DNA of 64,000 bases from Streptomyces sp. V4I2 (GCF_030817655.1 NZ_JAUSZM010000003.1:3534001-3598000), one strand, 5' to 3'. Shown: positions 33,593-42,089, numbered from the stretch's first letter. Numbers and translations are program-made. The notes: generated by a model from the sequence alone, not told the origin.

Positions 33593-34605
33593 CCGGTGCT
33601 CCAGTTCAGAAGGTTGACGCCCAGCTTGGGCGTGCCGTTGTCGTTGCCGTCGTAGTAGTGGTAGACGATCAGGTCCCCGTCGGAGTCGCTCATGACCGAC
33701 TGTCCGCCGGGGCCGATGACGCTCCCGTGGGTCTCCAGCACGGGCGTCCCGCCGTTGTTCGTCATCGAGACGCCGTTCTTGTCGTAGTACGGCCCGGTGA
33801 CGCTCGTGGCGCGGCCGACCTTGACCTTGTACGTCGAACTCGTACCGGCGCAGCAGGTGTCGTACGAGGCGAAGAGGTAGTAGTAGCCGCCCCGCTTCAC
33901 GATGGAGGGCGCCTCGACGGCCTTGGTGCCGGTCGGGCGGGAGGCGATCGAGTAGCGGGTGGTGTTCGTGGAGAGCTGCTTGCCGGTGGACGGGTTGATC
34001 TGGATCATCTTCAGGCCGGTCCACCAACTGCCGAAGGAGAGCCACCACTTGCCGTCGCCGTCGACGAAGAGGTTCGGGTCGATGGCGTTGTAGTCGCTGG
34101 AGGTGGTGGAGGTGTAGACGATTCCCTGATCGCTCCACGACCCCGGCAGCCCGGTGCTCGAAGTGGCGAGCCCGATGGCCGACTTGTTCGACCCGAAGGT
34201 CGAGACGGCGTAGTACATCAGGTATTTGCCGCCCTGGTACGAGATGTCCGGCGCCCACGCCTCGGTGGCGTACGACGACCACCAACCCGGCTTGGCCGAG
34301 AAGGCGTCACCGCCGTTGGTGAAGGCGACGCGGTCGGTGGAGGTCTTGTAGCCGAGGCCGCCGCCGGTGCCGTAGAGGAGGTAGCGGCCGGCCGAGTTGC
34401 GGATCATCGTCGGGTCGTGGACGACGACGTCGCCGGTGACCCGGCCGGGGTTGGGGTACGCGGACGCGGTGCTCGGTATCAGGGCGAGCAGGACGGCGGC
34501 GGGGAGGGCGAGGAGTGCGGTTCGGCGGGAGGTGCGGGAGGTGCGGGATGTGCGGGACGTACCGGAAGCTCGGGAAGTACCGGAGGTACGGGAGGTGCGG
34601 CTCAC
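33574..34605 (-). CDS. Secreted GH43 endo-1,5-alpha-L-arabinanase
   Basis: A 343-residue GH43 enzyme of the endo-arabinanase type. Motifs: VVHDPTMIRNSAGRYLLYGTG (catalytic Asp base), WAPDISYQGGKYLMYYAVS, NAIDPNLFVDGDGKWWLSFG (second Asp) and KAVEAPSIVKRGGYYYLFAS (acid Glu). It cleaves arabinan backbones outside the cell. The N-terminus is odd: about nine SRTS/GTSR-type repeats precede the hydrophobic signal core ALLALPAAVLLALIP, so the basic n-region is longer than usual. A downstream start could be used. A strong promoter block lies at 34642-34712. Confidence 0.92.
   Translation of the reverse strand: MSRTSRTSGTSRASGTSRTSRTSRTSRRTALLALPAAVLLALIPSTASAYPNPGRVTGDVVVHDPTMIRNSAGRYLLYGTGGGLGYKTSTDRVAFTNGGDAFSAKPGWWSSYATEAWAPDISYQGGKYLMYYAVSTFGSNKSAIGLATSSTGLPGSWSDQGIVYTSTTSSDYNAIDPNLFVDGDGKWWLSFGSWWTGLKMIQINPSTGKQLSTNTTRYSIASRPTGTKAVEAPSIVKRGGYYYLFASYDTCCAGTSSTYKVKVGRATSVTGPYYDKNGVSMTNNGGTPVLETHGSVIGPGGQSVMSDSDGDLIVYHYYDGNDNGTPKLGVNLLNWSTGWPVAY
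34524..34605 (-). repeat. 9-bp tandem repeats encoding a Ser-Arg-Thr-Ser n-region
   Basis: Units like GGTGCGGGA and GTACCGGAA repeat in tandem and encode the SRTS repeats at the start of the GH43 endo-arabinanase. The repeat number may vary by slippage. Confidence 0.75.
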
Positions 34606-34641
34606 GCGGGCCCTCCTTGCGTGGGGGGGGAACGATCGGTC

Positions 34642-34712
34642 CGTTCGGTATTTCGATCACCGATCAGAACTTCGGACGGACCGTAGAATCGAACCCCTTG
34701 CGCGTCAATGGT
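34642..34712 (-). promoter_or_regulatory. Promoter of the GH43 pair, shared arabinan block
   Basis: On the minus strand, TTGACG (34703-34708) and TACGGT (34680-34685) are spaced 17 bp. ATCGAA lies in the spacer, and CGTTCGGTATTTCG (34642-34655) lies downstream of the expected transcription start. The whole block aligns with 47831-47902 with few mismatches and two 1-bp gaps. Confidence 0.78.
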
Positions 34713-34784
34713 CCGCGCAGCCTCAGTGGACAATCGCCACGATCGTTATCGCCGTTCCCCGTGCTTTTTCTTCGCGTAGCACCC

Positions 34785-34871
34785 AATGGGAGGATTTGGG
34801 CCAGGCGCAGCCCGCAAACACGCAGGTGGAGCAGGCCTGAGGCGCGCGAGCCTGGCCCAAATCCTCCCATT
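34785..34871. repeat. 22-bp perfect inverted repeat
   Basis: Positions 34785-34806 and 34850-34871 are exact reverse complements separated by 43 bases. The arms begin AATGGGAGGATTTGGGCC. The repeat lies downstream of the minus-strand gene ending at 34950 and upstream of the GH43 promoter. It could be a terminator with a large loop, the ends of a tiny mobile element, or a recombination site. The whole 34713-34949 gap holds no gene. Confidence 0.8.
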
Positions 34872-34949
34872 CCCAGGCACCGGCAAGGGACCGCCCCAGT
34901 CGGCCCCCGGCCCAACGGTCACTTCAGCGGCTCGGGGTCGGGCATCCCC

Positions 34950-35246
34950 TCACACCCCCGGCCCGAAGTCCGCCTCCAGCCGTTCCCTCCAGGCCGCGTC
35001 CGCCAGTCCTGCCCCCACCAGCACATCGCGCCAGTCCTCCTTGGCCAGCTGGAGGGCGTCGAGGAGGCGGTCCATGCGGCCATGACTGCACAGGAGGGTC
35101 GCGGCGGCGATGCGTTCCTTGTCCTCGCTGTCGCCGCGCTCGGTGAGGTGGTTGACGAGTTCGGCGAGGAGTTCGCCCACGACCTGGCCGTCACGGCCGG
35201 GGAAGTCCTTGGCGATGCGCTGTTCGACGCGTCCGGTCAGCCTCAT
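34950..35246 (-). CDS. Small conserved-looking hypothetical protein
   Basis: 98 residues, charged and helical, with no signal or membrane segment. ATG at 35246 has GGGAG five bases upstream, better than the ATG at 35258. Visible features are VEQRIAKDFPGRDGQVV, LLAELVNHLTERGDSEDKERIAAATLL and DWRDVLVGAGLADAAWRERL. The helical pattern and length resemble small Streptomyces regulators of unknown role. Not recognised further. Codon bias supports translation. Confidence 0.7.
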   Translation of the reverse strand: MRLTGRVEQRIAKDFPGRDGQVVGELLAELVNHLTERGDSEDKERIAAATLLCSHGRMDRLLDALQLAKEDWRDVLVGAGLADAAWRERLEADFGPGV

Positions 35247-35496
35247 TCGTACTCCCATGCGCCAGCCCTTCGAAACTTTTGACCCTTTTTGTCCCTTTAG
35301 GGCGCTACGCTACCTCGCCTCGACCCGCCCGACGGGCTGTCTCGCCAGGACTTGACGGATCGTCGCTTTACCCGACCGCCGACCGACTGACAGGATCCGC
35401 TTCCACGCCGCCATGCCCATGACATAAACCGTCTGGGCAGCAGAACAGAAGCAGCCCGTCAGACGGGCGTGCGGCCATCCGTGTCGGCTCCGCGGC

Positions 35497-35517
35497 CCGC
35501 CCGTGACCGTCGGGCGG
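35497..35517 (-). terminator. Terminator of the GNAT gene
   Basis: CCGCCCG (35497-35503) and CGGGCGG (35511-35517) pair around a 7-nt loop, four bases after the acetyltransferase stop. A second stem GCCCGT/ACGGGC lies at 35454-35468. The rest of 35247-35453 is promoter-type DNA for the small gene; no gene is seen. Confidence 0.7.
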
Positions 35518-35521
35518 TGGT

Positions 35522-36064
35522 CTAGCCCTTCGAGTCCGGCTTCCAGTCCTGGGCGAGGAGCCCGAGCAGCACCTCGTCCAGGAACTCGCCCATCACCCAG
35601 GCCGAGGAGCGCAGCACGCCCTCGCGGACGAAGCCGTTGCGCTCGGCGGAGCGCAACATCGCGGCGTTGTCCGACAGCGTCTCTATCTGCAGCCGGTGCA
35701 GGCCGCGCACGACGAAACCGTAGTGGCACAGCACCGCGACCACGTCGGTGCCATAGCCCTTGCCGCGCGAGGACGGCAGCAGTCCAAGGCCGATGTGCGC
35801 GGACCGGTTGTGGGTGTCGATGCCCCACAGCGTCGCGGTGCCGACCAGAGTGCCGCCCTCCAGCTCCACCACGGAGAACGGGACGTGCTGCTGCTCCGTG
35901 TCGTCCACCACCAGCCGTGCGTCCTTCGAGCCGGGCGTGATCGGCCGCCACGGCCGGCCTTCGGCCCGCGAGGCGTTGACCACGTCGTCGTAGAGCTCGG
36001 CCCGCAGGATCGGGATGTCGTCCTCGTGCCGGGCCCTGAGCCCGACTTTGCTGCCCTTTAGCAT
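35522..36064 (-). CDS. GNAT-family N-acetyltransferase, RimJ/RimL-like
   Basis: 180 residues from ATG at 36064 (MLKGSKVGLRARHEDD), with AGGAAG five bases upstream. The acetyl-CoA loop is LLPSSRGKGYGTDVVAVLCHYGF (R/Q-x-x-G-x-G/A form). The C-terminal LHRLQIETLSDNAAMLRSAERNGFVREG is typical of RimJ/RimL/SpeG-like enzymes that acetylate protein N-termini, aminoglycosides or polyamines. The substrate is unknown. It is a single gene with its own terminator. Confidence 0.9.
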   Translation of the reverse strand: MLKGSKVGLRARHEDDIPILRAELYDDVVNASRAEGRPWRPITPGSKDARLVVDDTEQQHVPFSVVELEGGTLVGTATLWGIDTHNRSAHIGLGLLPSSRGKGYGTDVVAVLCHYGFVVRGLHRLQIETLSDNAAMLRSAERNGFVREGVLRSSAWVMGEFLDEVLLGLLAQDWKPDSKG

Positions 36065-36240
36065 GCAAAGCTTCCTATCCGACCGGGCCGGCCGGCGGCA
36101 ATCCAATAAGAGGTCGCGTCAGCCGGTGTAGCGGCGGCAGCCATTGAGCCCGGACACGGTGCGCTTTGACCAGCCGGCGGTGGCGGCCCGGGCGGCCGAT
36201 CCTGACCGCCGCGCCTCAGTGACCGCGGTGGCCCTGGGGC

Positions 36241-36615
36241 TCAGTGGAGGCAGAGGCAGAACGGATGGCCGGCCGGGTCCGCGTAAATGCGCCAGTTGGC
36301 CCCCGGGCGAAGCTGGTCCGTCCGCTCCAGCACGGTCGCGCCAAGGGCGAGCGCCCGTTTCTCCTCGCCGTCGAGGTCGTCCACGTCGAAGTCCAGGTGG
36401 AGCTGCTGCGGGCGCTCCTGGCCGGGCCATTCGGGCGGTCGATAGCCGTCCACCCGCTGGCAGGCCAGCGGCGTCCCCTCGAACCCGTGCACCTCGACCC
36501 AGTCGGCATCCCCCGGATCCGCTACCACCCGGCCGCCGAGCAGTTCCGCGTAGAACTCCGCGAGCCGTACCGGATCGGCACAGTCCAGCGCGACCGCCTG
36601 CAGCTTTCGAATCAC
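36241..36615 (-). CDS. VOC/glyoxalase-family protein
   Basis: 124 residues from GTG at 36615, with GAGGGGG upstream. LQAVALDCADPVRLAEFYAELLGG begins the first beta-alpha-beta-beta-beta module, HLDFDVDDLDGEEKRALALGA the second, and WRIYADPAGHPFCLCLH closes it with a metal-type residue pattern. VOC proteins include dioxygenases, glyoxalases and drug-binding proteins; this small Streptomyces type usually has no known substrate. The gap 36065-36240 shows no gene. Confidence 0.88.
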   Translation of the reverse strand: MIRKLQAVALDCADPVRLAEFYAELLGGRVVADPGDADWVEVHGFEGTPLACQRVDGYRPPEWPGQERPQQLHLDFDVDDLDGEEKRALALGATVLERTDQLRPGANWRIYADPAGHPFCLCLH

Positions 36616-36721
36616 TTCCGAACCCCCTCGCTCTTCGGCCGCTTCCACGACGCCTGCGTACGGGAGGGGTCGTACCCGCCGCGACGGCGGGCATGCGCGA
36701 CGGTACACCGGACGCGTACGG

Positions 36722-37210
36722 TCACCCGGCGCCGTCCGCTCTGCCCTTCGCCAGGGACAGCCACCCCGGCAGGTCGACCTCGGCCCGCACGGTCTTGCCG
36801 GGCGGCGGCTCCCGGTCGGCCACCTCCCACCGGTCGGCGAGCGCGTCGACGAGGAGAAGGCCGCGACCGTCCTCGTCGAGAGGTCTCGGTGGCCGTACGT
36901 CGCCGGGGACGGGCGGGCGTGGTCGCGTGCCGGTGTCGCTGACCTCGACGCGCACGCTGCCGGTGACGAGCGCGAGCCGCAGCTCGAAGTCCCGGCCCGG
37001 GACGCGTCCGTGCGTCACCGCGTTCGCGGCCAGCTCCGCGACGATCACGGCCACGGCGTCGGAGGGGTCGCTGCCGTGCGGGATGCCCCAGGCGTCGAGT
37101 TGGTTCAGGGCGAGGTGCCGGGCGAGGCGTGCGCCGCGGGGCGTGGAGCTGAGGCGCTGGGTGAACATACGTACGGTGACGGGGCCTTTGGAGGTGGGGG
37201 GTGTGGTCAT
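36722..37210 (-). CDS. HATPase anti-sigma-factor-like kinase
   Basis: A 162-residue single-domain GHKL ATPase. The N box is AVIVAELAANAVTHGRV, the G1 box VEVSDTGTRPRPP, and the G2 region DEDGRGLLLVDALADRWEV. These RsbW/SpoIIAB-like proteins are very common in Streptomyces and are often linked to DUF5753 regulators and DUF397 proteins, as here. They may phosphorylate anti-anti-sigma proteins or bind partners. It is divergent from the HTH gene, with two palindromes between them. Confidence 0.92.
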   Translation of the reverse strand: MTTPPTSKGPVTVRMFTQRLSSTPRGARLARHLALNQLDAWGIPHGSDPSDAVAVIVAELAANAVTHGRVPGRDFELRLALVTGSVRVEVSDTGTRPRPPVPGDVRPPRPLDEDGRGLLLVDALADRWEVADREPPPGKTVRAEVDLPGWLSLAKGRADGAG

Positions 37211-37256
37211 GCGCCCAATCTGGCGGGCCCGAGGGCCACTTCACCAGGTCGGCGGC

Positions 37257-37317
37257 GCGTACGCTGCGGCAGCGTACGCGGTCACGGGCTGGACAGTACT
37301 GGTTACTGGCCGTGACC
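37257..37317. promoter_or_regulatory. 23-bp palindrome and second inverted repeat in divergent gap
   Basis: GCGTACGCTGC-g-GCAGCGTACGC spans 37257-37279 as a perfect palindrome. Directly after it GGTCACGG (37280-37287) pairs with CCGTGACC (37310-37317). They sit between the ATPase start (37210) and the HTH start (37338), ideal for an autoregulator. Confidence 0.75.
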
Positions 37318-37337
37318 ATGTCTGCGGGAGGTGACCG

Positions 37338-38180
37338 GTGGTGGTCGATGGAGCGGTGGGTCCGGGTGGGGGCGAGCCGGAGTCGTCCGACAGTCTGCGG
37401 ACGTTCGGGGCGGTCACGCAGGCGTTGCGCGAGCATGCGGGGCTGAGCCGGGAGGAGTTCGCGGATGTCGTGCGGTTCTCCAAGCACACAGTGGCGTCCG
37501 TGGAGTTGGGCAGGCGCATGCCGGATCCGGCGTTCGTGGAGCGGGCGGAGGAGGCGCTGGGGAACACGGGGGCGTTGCGGAAGGCGGCGGGATGTCTGGC
37601 TCGGCAGCCGGGGTTGGCGGCGTGGTTTCGGCAGTGGGCTCGGTTGGAGGCGGCGGCGATCACGCTGTACACGTACGAATGCCGGTTGATTCCGGGTCTG
37701 TTGCAGACGGAGGCGTACGCGCGGACCCTGTTCACCGAGCAGCTGCCGCCGCTGGACGACCAGCAGATCGAGGTGCAGTGGGCGGCGCGTGCCGAACGGA
37801 AGAAGCTGCTGCGGAACCGGCCCAACACGGCGTTCGGCTTCATTCTGGAGGAGCACCTGTTCCGGCGGCGCACGGGCGGGGTGGACGTCACTCGGGAACT
37901 GCTCGATCACGTGCTGGAACTCGCCGAGCTGCGCAACATCGAGATCCAGGTAATGCCCACGGAACGGGAGTCGCACGCGGGTCTCGCCGGCCCCATCCAA
38001 TTGCTGGAGACTCCCGACAACAAGTGGTTCGCCTACTGCGAGGGGCAGCGAGGCGGCCTGCTCATCTCCGACCCCAAGGAGGTCAGCGTCCTCCAACAGC
38101 GCTATGCGAGGATGCGGTCACAGGCTCTTCCTCTGAAAGACTCCCTGAGCCTGTTGCAGCGAATGCGAGGGGACCTATGA
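37338..38180 (+). CDS. XRE-type HTH regulator with DUF5753 domain
   Basis: A 280-residue regulator from GTG at 37338 with GGGAGG five bases upstream. The helix-turn-helix is at about 24-65 (ALREHAGLSREEFADVVRFSKHTVASVELG). The DUF5753 domain is at 100-275, with LIPGLLQTEAYARTL, AARAERKKLL and FILEEHLFRR. This is the WhiJ/AbaA-like group that works with a DUF397 partner in development and antibiotic control. The DUF397 gene overlaps its stop by ATGA. The 23-bp palindrome upstream is the likely autoregulatory site. Confidence 0.94.
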   Translation: MVVDGAVGPGGGEPESSDSLRTFGAVTQALREHAGLSREEFADVVRFSKHTVASVELGRRMPDPAFVERAEEALGNTGALRKAAGCLARQPGLAAWFRQWARLEAAAITLYTYECRLIPGLLQTEAYARTLFTEQLPPLDDQQIEVQWAARAERKKLLRNRPNTAFGFILEEHLFRRRTGGVDVTRELLDHVLELAELRNIEIQVMPTERESHAGLAGPIQLLETPDNKWFAYCEGQRGGLLISDPKEVSVLQQRYARMRSQALPLKDSLSLLQRMRGDL

Positions 38181-38419
38181 GCGGCACCGCACTGGCCTGG
38201 TTCAAGAGCAGCTACAGCAGCGGCGGCGACGGGGACTGCGTAGAAGTCGCCCTCTCCTGGCGCAAGTCCAGCTACAGCAGCAGCGGCGACGGCGACTGCG
38301 TCGAGGTAGCCACCTGCCCCGCCACCATCCACGTCCGCGACTCCAAGGACAGGCAGGGCGCCGAGCTCGCGGTCTCCCCCGACGCCTGGGCCGACTTCCT
38401 CACGCACTTCACGAACTGA
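38177..38419 (+). CDS. DUF397 protein with duplicated core motif
   Basis: An 80-residue partner of the preceding regulator. The DUF397 core W-x-KSSYSs-x-GDGDCVEVA appears twice in tandem: residues 6-25 and 26-45, a 60-base period with high DNA identity. The C-terminal half is normal (VRDSKDRQGAELAVSPDAWADFL). Ordinary members are about 60-65 residues with one copy, so this is an internal duplication. DUF397 proteins bind their HTH partner and relieve repression; two binding edges might alter affinity or stoichiometry. Confidence 0.93.
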   Translation: MSGTALAWFKSSYSSGGDGDCVEVALSWRKSSYSSSGDGDCVEVATCPATIHVRDSKDRQGAELAVSPDAWADFLTHFTN

Positions 38420-38515
38420 CCGCTTCACCGTCGAGTCCATCGTCATGAACGGGCCGTGAACCCAGGTCGTCATTCTGGGTGGAATCCGAGACCCGCCTGA
38501 GGAGCACTCACAGGC

Positions 38516-38974
38516 TCAGGGGTTCTCCCAGGCCGCCGGTTCCGCCGCCAGCTGCCGTACCGGCTCGGGCAGGGCGTCCGCCGCGATGTCGGCGACGGTG
38601 ACGCCCTCCAGGATCCTGCGGACGTTGGCGCGCAGCGCGATCCACAGCGGCAGCAGGGGCTGGGCCGATCCGGTGTACGCGAGGCCGGTTGGGCGCTCGC
38701 CGCGCACCGACACGATGGGCCCGTCGACTGCGCGGATGATGTCGGCCACCGTGATCGCGGTGGCCTCGCGGGCGAGCCGGTAGCCGCCGCCCCCGCCGCG
38801 CCGGCTGTCGACGATCCCGCCGCGCCGCAGATCGCCGAGAATGCCCTCCAGGAACTTGTGCGGGATGCCCTGGACGGCTGCGACGGTCTCCGCCTTCACC
38901 GGCCCGTCGTCCTGTCGTACGGCGAGCTCCAGCACCGCCCGTACCGCGTAGTCCGCCCGCGCAGAGATCCTCAT
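38516..38974 (-). CDS. Rrf2-family transcriptional regulator without cysteines
   Basis: 152 residues from ATG at 38974 (MRISARADYAVRAVLELA). The winged helix spans 5-75 (PHKFLEGILGDLRRGGIVDSRRGGGGGYRLAREATAITVADIIRAVDGP). Iron-sulfur members such as IscR and NsrR carry three cysteines after residue 90; this protein has none, so it is not a cluster sensor of that type. It is divergent from the GH35 gene with an 83-base gap, so it may regulate it. Its signal is unknown. Confidence 0.9.
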   Translation of the reverse strand: MRISARADYAVRAVLELAVRQDDGPVKAETVAAVQGIPHKFLEGILGDLRRGGIVDSRRGGGGGYRLAREATAITVADIIRAVDGPIVSVRGERPTGLAYTGSAQPLLPLWIALRANVRRILEGVTVADIAADALPEPVRQLAAEPAAWENP

Positions 38975-39057
38975 ACGACAATTGTGCGGCGTCCGACCGT
39001 ACAGAATGACCCAGCACCCACGGTCGCGGACGACCAGGCACAACAGGAGGCGCTCCC

Positions 39058-42057
39058 TTGGGGCTCAGCAGACGTACTTTCAGCGCCCTCGCCGGCACCA
39101 CGGCGCTCGGCCTCGCGCTGACCGGCAGCGGCGGCCTTGCGACGAACGCCCGCACGTCCCGCAGCGTGCCCACGGGCCCTCCGCCGAGCCCGCCCACCGC
39201 CGACGGCCGCCGGCACTCGGTCGGCTTCGACCGGTACTCGCTGATCGTCGACGGCCGGCGGCTGGTCCTGTGGTCGGGCGAGATGCACCCCTTCCGGCTG
39301 CCGAGCCCGTCGCTGTGGCGGGACGTCCTGCAGAAGATGCGCGCGCACGGCCACAACGCGGTCAGCGTGTACGTCGCCTGGAACTACCACTCCCCCGCGC
39401 CCGGCGCGTACGACTTCACGGGCGTCCGCGACCTCGGCCTGTTCCTGCGCACGGCCGCCGAGACCGGCCTGTACGTCATCCTGCGCCCGGGTCCGTACAT
39501 CAACGCGGAGGTCGACGCCGGCGGCTTCCCCGGCTGGCTCACGGCGACCGAGGGCCGGGCCCGCACCGCCGACCCGGCCTATCTGAAGCACGTCGACGAG
39601 TGGCTGACCCAGGTGAACGCGATCGCCGCCCGGCACCAGTTCACCAAGGGCACGGGCACCGTCCTGCTCTACCAGATCGAGAACGAGTACGACCCCTCCG
39701 GCGGTGGCGACGGCCTCGGCGCGACCGCACAGGACTACATGTCCCACCTGTACAAGAAGGTGCGGGCCGACGGGATCGACGTACCGCTGTTCCACAACGA
39801 CAAGGGCCACAACGGCCGCTGGATCCCCGGGTCGTTCGACACCGGGGGCGAGAAGGGGCGTTGGCTGTACGGCTTCGACGCGTATCCCGATCCGGCCCAG
39901 GTGCCGCCGGACTGGGGGCACCTCGGGGTCGGCGGCCGGACCGGCGGGGCCACGGCCAGTCCGCGGACGCCCGGGTTCCTGCCCGAGTTCGGCGGGGGCC
40001 GGTTCGACGGGTGGGGCGGGGCGACGTTCCAGGGCAAGGGGTACGCGGAGGCCCGGCGGACCCGGGACGCGGCGTACGAGCGGCGCTTCCACCTCACCAA
40101 CCTGGCCAACGGCATCACGCTGACCAACGTCTACATGACCTTCGGCGGCACCTCGTGGGGCTGGCTGCCCGCGCCGGCCGTCTACACGTCGTACGACTAC
40201 GGGGCGGCCTTCGACGAGGGACGCAAGGCCGCCACCGCCAAGCTGGCGCCGATGCACCAGCTCGGGCATCTGCTGCAACGCGTGCCGGACTTCGCGAAGC
40301 TGGACCGGACGGCGGCGGTACGGGCGACGGACGACCGGCTGAAGGTGTACCACCTCACCAATCCCGACACCGGCTTCCACGTCTACGTCGTGCGCAACGA
40401 CACCGACGAGGACATCTCCTCGACCATGCCGGACGCCGGTTTCTCGGTGCCGTTCACCGTCCCGGCCCAGGACGCGCTGCTGCTGACCGCCGATCTGGCC
40501 CTCGGGCGGCGGAAGCTGAAGTACGCCACCGTGCCGCCCATGTTCTGCGTCACGGCGGGGCGGCAGGACATCGCCCTCTTCGCGGGGCGGTACGGCGACA
40601 TGGCGCAGATCGCGCTGGAGAGCGAACAGGACGTGGAGGCGACGCGGCTGGACCCCGAGGGGGCGTGGATCTACGACCGCGGTCTGCTGCGCGTGAACGC
40701 CCCGCTCGGCGTGGGCGGGCTGACCCGGGTCAGGGTCGAGGCCGCCGGGTCCGAGCGGCCGCTGCTGCTGCTCTTCGCCGACGACGCGACCTCGCTGCGG
40801 CTGTGGCCGTTCGACACCCCGTCGGGCACGGTGCTGGTGTACGGCCCGCCGCTGGTGCGCGAGGTGACCGTGCGCGGCGACACGGTGAACCTGACCGGCG
40901 ACACGTACAGCGCGACCGGGCTCGAGGTGTGGGCTCCGCGGGGCGTCGGTCGCGTCACCTGGAACCGGCGCCCGGTGCGCACCAGGATCAGCGCCACCGG
41001 CAGTCTGCTGGCCGAGCCGCTGCTGCCCGGCGTGGACCCGGTGACGCTGCCCGCGCTGGACTCGGGCTGGCGGCGGCGGACGGAGGACCCGGAATCCGAG
41101 CCGGACTTCGACGACTCCGCGTGGACCGTCGCCGACAAGAAGACGTCGTTCAGCATCACGCCCGTGCCCGAGGGGCAGCCCGTTCTCTTCGCGGACGACT
41201 ACGGCTTCCACTACGGCGACGTCTGGTACCGGGGGCGCTTCACGGAGGCAGCAGGCGCTGAATCGGTTGCCCTCTCCTACAGCACGGGCACGCAGGGCCT
41301 GCTGATGGCGTGGCTGGACGGGACTCCGCTGGGCACGCACCGGATGCCGGTGCCGGACAAGGACACGGTGGGGAAGGGCAGTTGGGCCCGCACCGTCACC
41401 TTCGACCTGCCTGAGGCGCTCCCTCAGGGGGCCGGTGACGCACACGTCCTGTCCGTCCTCGTCCGGCCGATGCAGCACGACCAGGACGGCGGGGCGGACG
41501 ACGCGCACAAGGTGGCCCGCGGGCTGACGGCGGTCACCTTCAAGGGGGCCTCGTCCCAGCCGAAGGTGAGGTGGCGGGTGCAGGGCGCGGCCGAGCCCGA
41601 TCCCGTGCGCGGGCCGCTGAACAACGGCGGGCTGTTCGGGGAGCGGGAGGGCTGGCACCTGCCGGGGTTCGCGGACGGCGAGTGGCGGACGGTGGACCTT
41701 CCGCACGCCGACCGGGGCCAGGGCGTCACCTGGTACCGGAAGACCTTCCGGCTGGCCGTCGACGCCGGGACCGACGCCTCGATCGGGCTCGTCCTGGACG
41801 ACGACCCGGCCCGCGCCTACCGCGTCCAGATCTTCCTCAACGGCTGGAACATGGGCCAGTACATCAACGACGTGGGCCCGCAGCACACCTTCGTCCTGCC
41901 GAACGGGATCCTGCGCACACGTGGCACCAACACACTGGCCCTGGCGGTTCTGTCCGACGGGACCACACCATCGGGCCTGCGGGACGTACGGCTGACGCTG
42001 CTGGGCGTGGCGGCCGGAGGAGTACCGGTGACACCGGTGGACTCCCCCGGCCGCTGA
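39058..42057 (+). CDS. Secreted GH35 beta-galactosidase
   Basis: A 999-residue enzyme from TTG at 39058 with AGGAGG upstream. SRRTFSALAG at residue 4 suggests Tat export. The GH35 barrel spans 50-370: the acid/base pair is in LLYQIENEYD (E210) and the nucleophile E310 is in FLPEFGGGRFDGWGG. Later beta-sandwich domains include two jelly-roll regions (about 690-800 and 840-960, with VRWRVQGAAEPDPVRGPLNNGG and FLNGWNMGQYINDVGPQHTF). It releases terminal beta-galactose, for example from pectic galactan or arabinogalactan. The neighbouring arabinan genes support plant side-chain degradation. Confidence 0.92.
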   Translation: MGLSRRTFSALAGTTALGLALTGSGGLATNARTSRSVPTGPPPSPPTADGRRHSVGFDRYSLIVDGRRLVLWSGEMHPFRLPSPSLWRDVLQKMRAHGHNAVSVYVAWNYHSPAPGAYDFTGVRDLGLFLRTAAETGLYVILRPGPYINAEVDAGGFPGWLTATEGRARTADPAYLKHVDEWLTQVNAIAARHQFTKGTGTVLLYQIENEYDPSGGGDGLGATAQDYMSHLYKKVRADGIDVPLFHNDKGHNGRWIPGSFDTGGEKGRWLYGFDAYPDPAQVPPDWGHLGVGGRTGGATASPRTPGFLPEFGGGRFDGWGGATFQGKGYAEARRTRDAAYERRFHLTNLANGITLTNVYMTFGGTSWGWLPAPAVYTSYDYGAAFDEGRKAATAKLAPMHQLGHLLQRVPDFAKLDRTAAVRATDDRLKVYHLTNPDTGFHVYVVRNDTDEDISSTMPDAGFSVPFTVPAQDALLLTADLALGRRKLKYATVPPMFCVTAGRQDIALFAGRYGDMAQIALESEQDVEATRLDPEGAWIYDRGLLRVNAPLGVGGLTRVRVEAAGSERPLLLLFADDATSLRLWPFDTPSGTVLVYGPPLVREVTVRGDTVNLTGDTYSATGLEVWAPRGVGRVTWNRRPVRTRISATGSLLAEPLLPGVDPVTLPALDSGWRRRTEDPESEPDFDDSAWTVADKKTSFSITPVPEGQPVLFADDYGFHYGDVWYRGRFTEAAGAESVALSYSTGTQGLLMAWLDGTPLGTHRMPVPDKDTVGKGSWARTVTFDLPEALPQGAGDAHVLSVLVRPMQHDQDGGADDAHKVARGLTAVTFKGASSQPKVRWRVQGAAEPDPVRGPLNNGGLFGEREGWHLPGFADGEWRTVDLPHADRGQGVTWYRKTFRLAVDAGTDASIGLVLDDDPARAYRVQIFLNGWNMGQYINDVGPQHTFVLPNGILRTRGTNTLALAVLSDGTTPSGLRDVRLTLLGVAAGGVPVTPVDSPGR

Positions 42058-42089
42058 TCAACGACGTCTACGCCACTGCTGAGCCGCTG

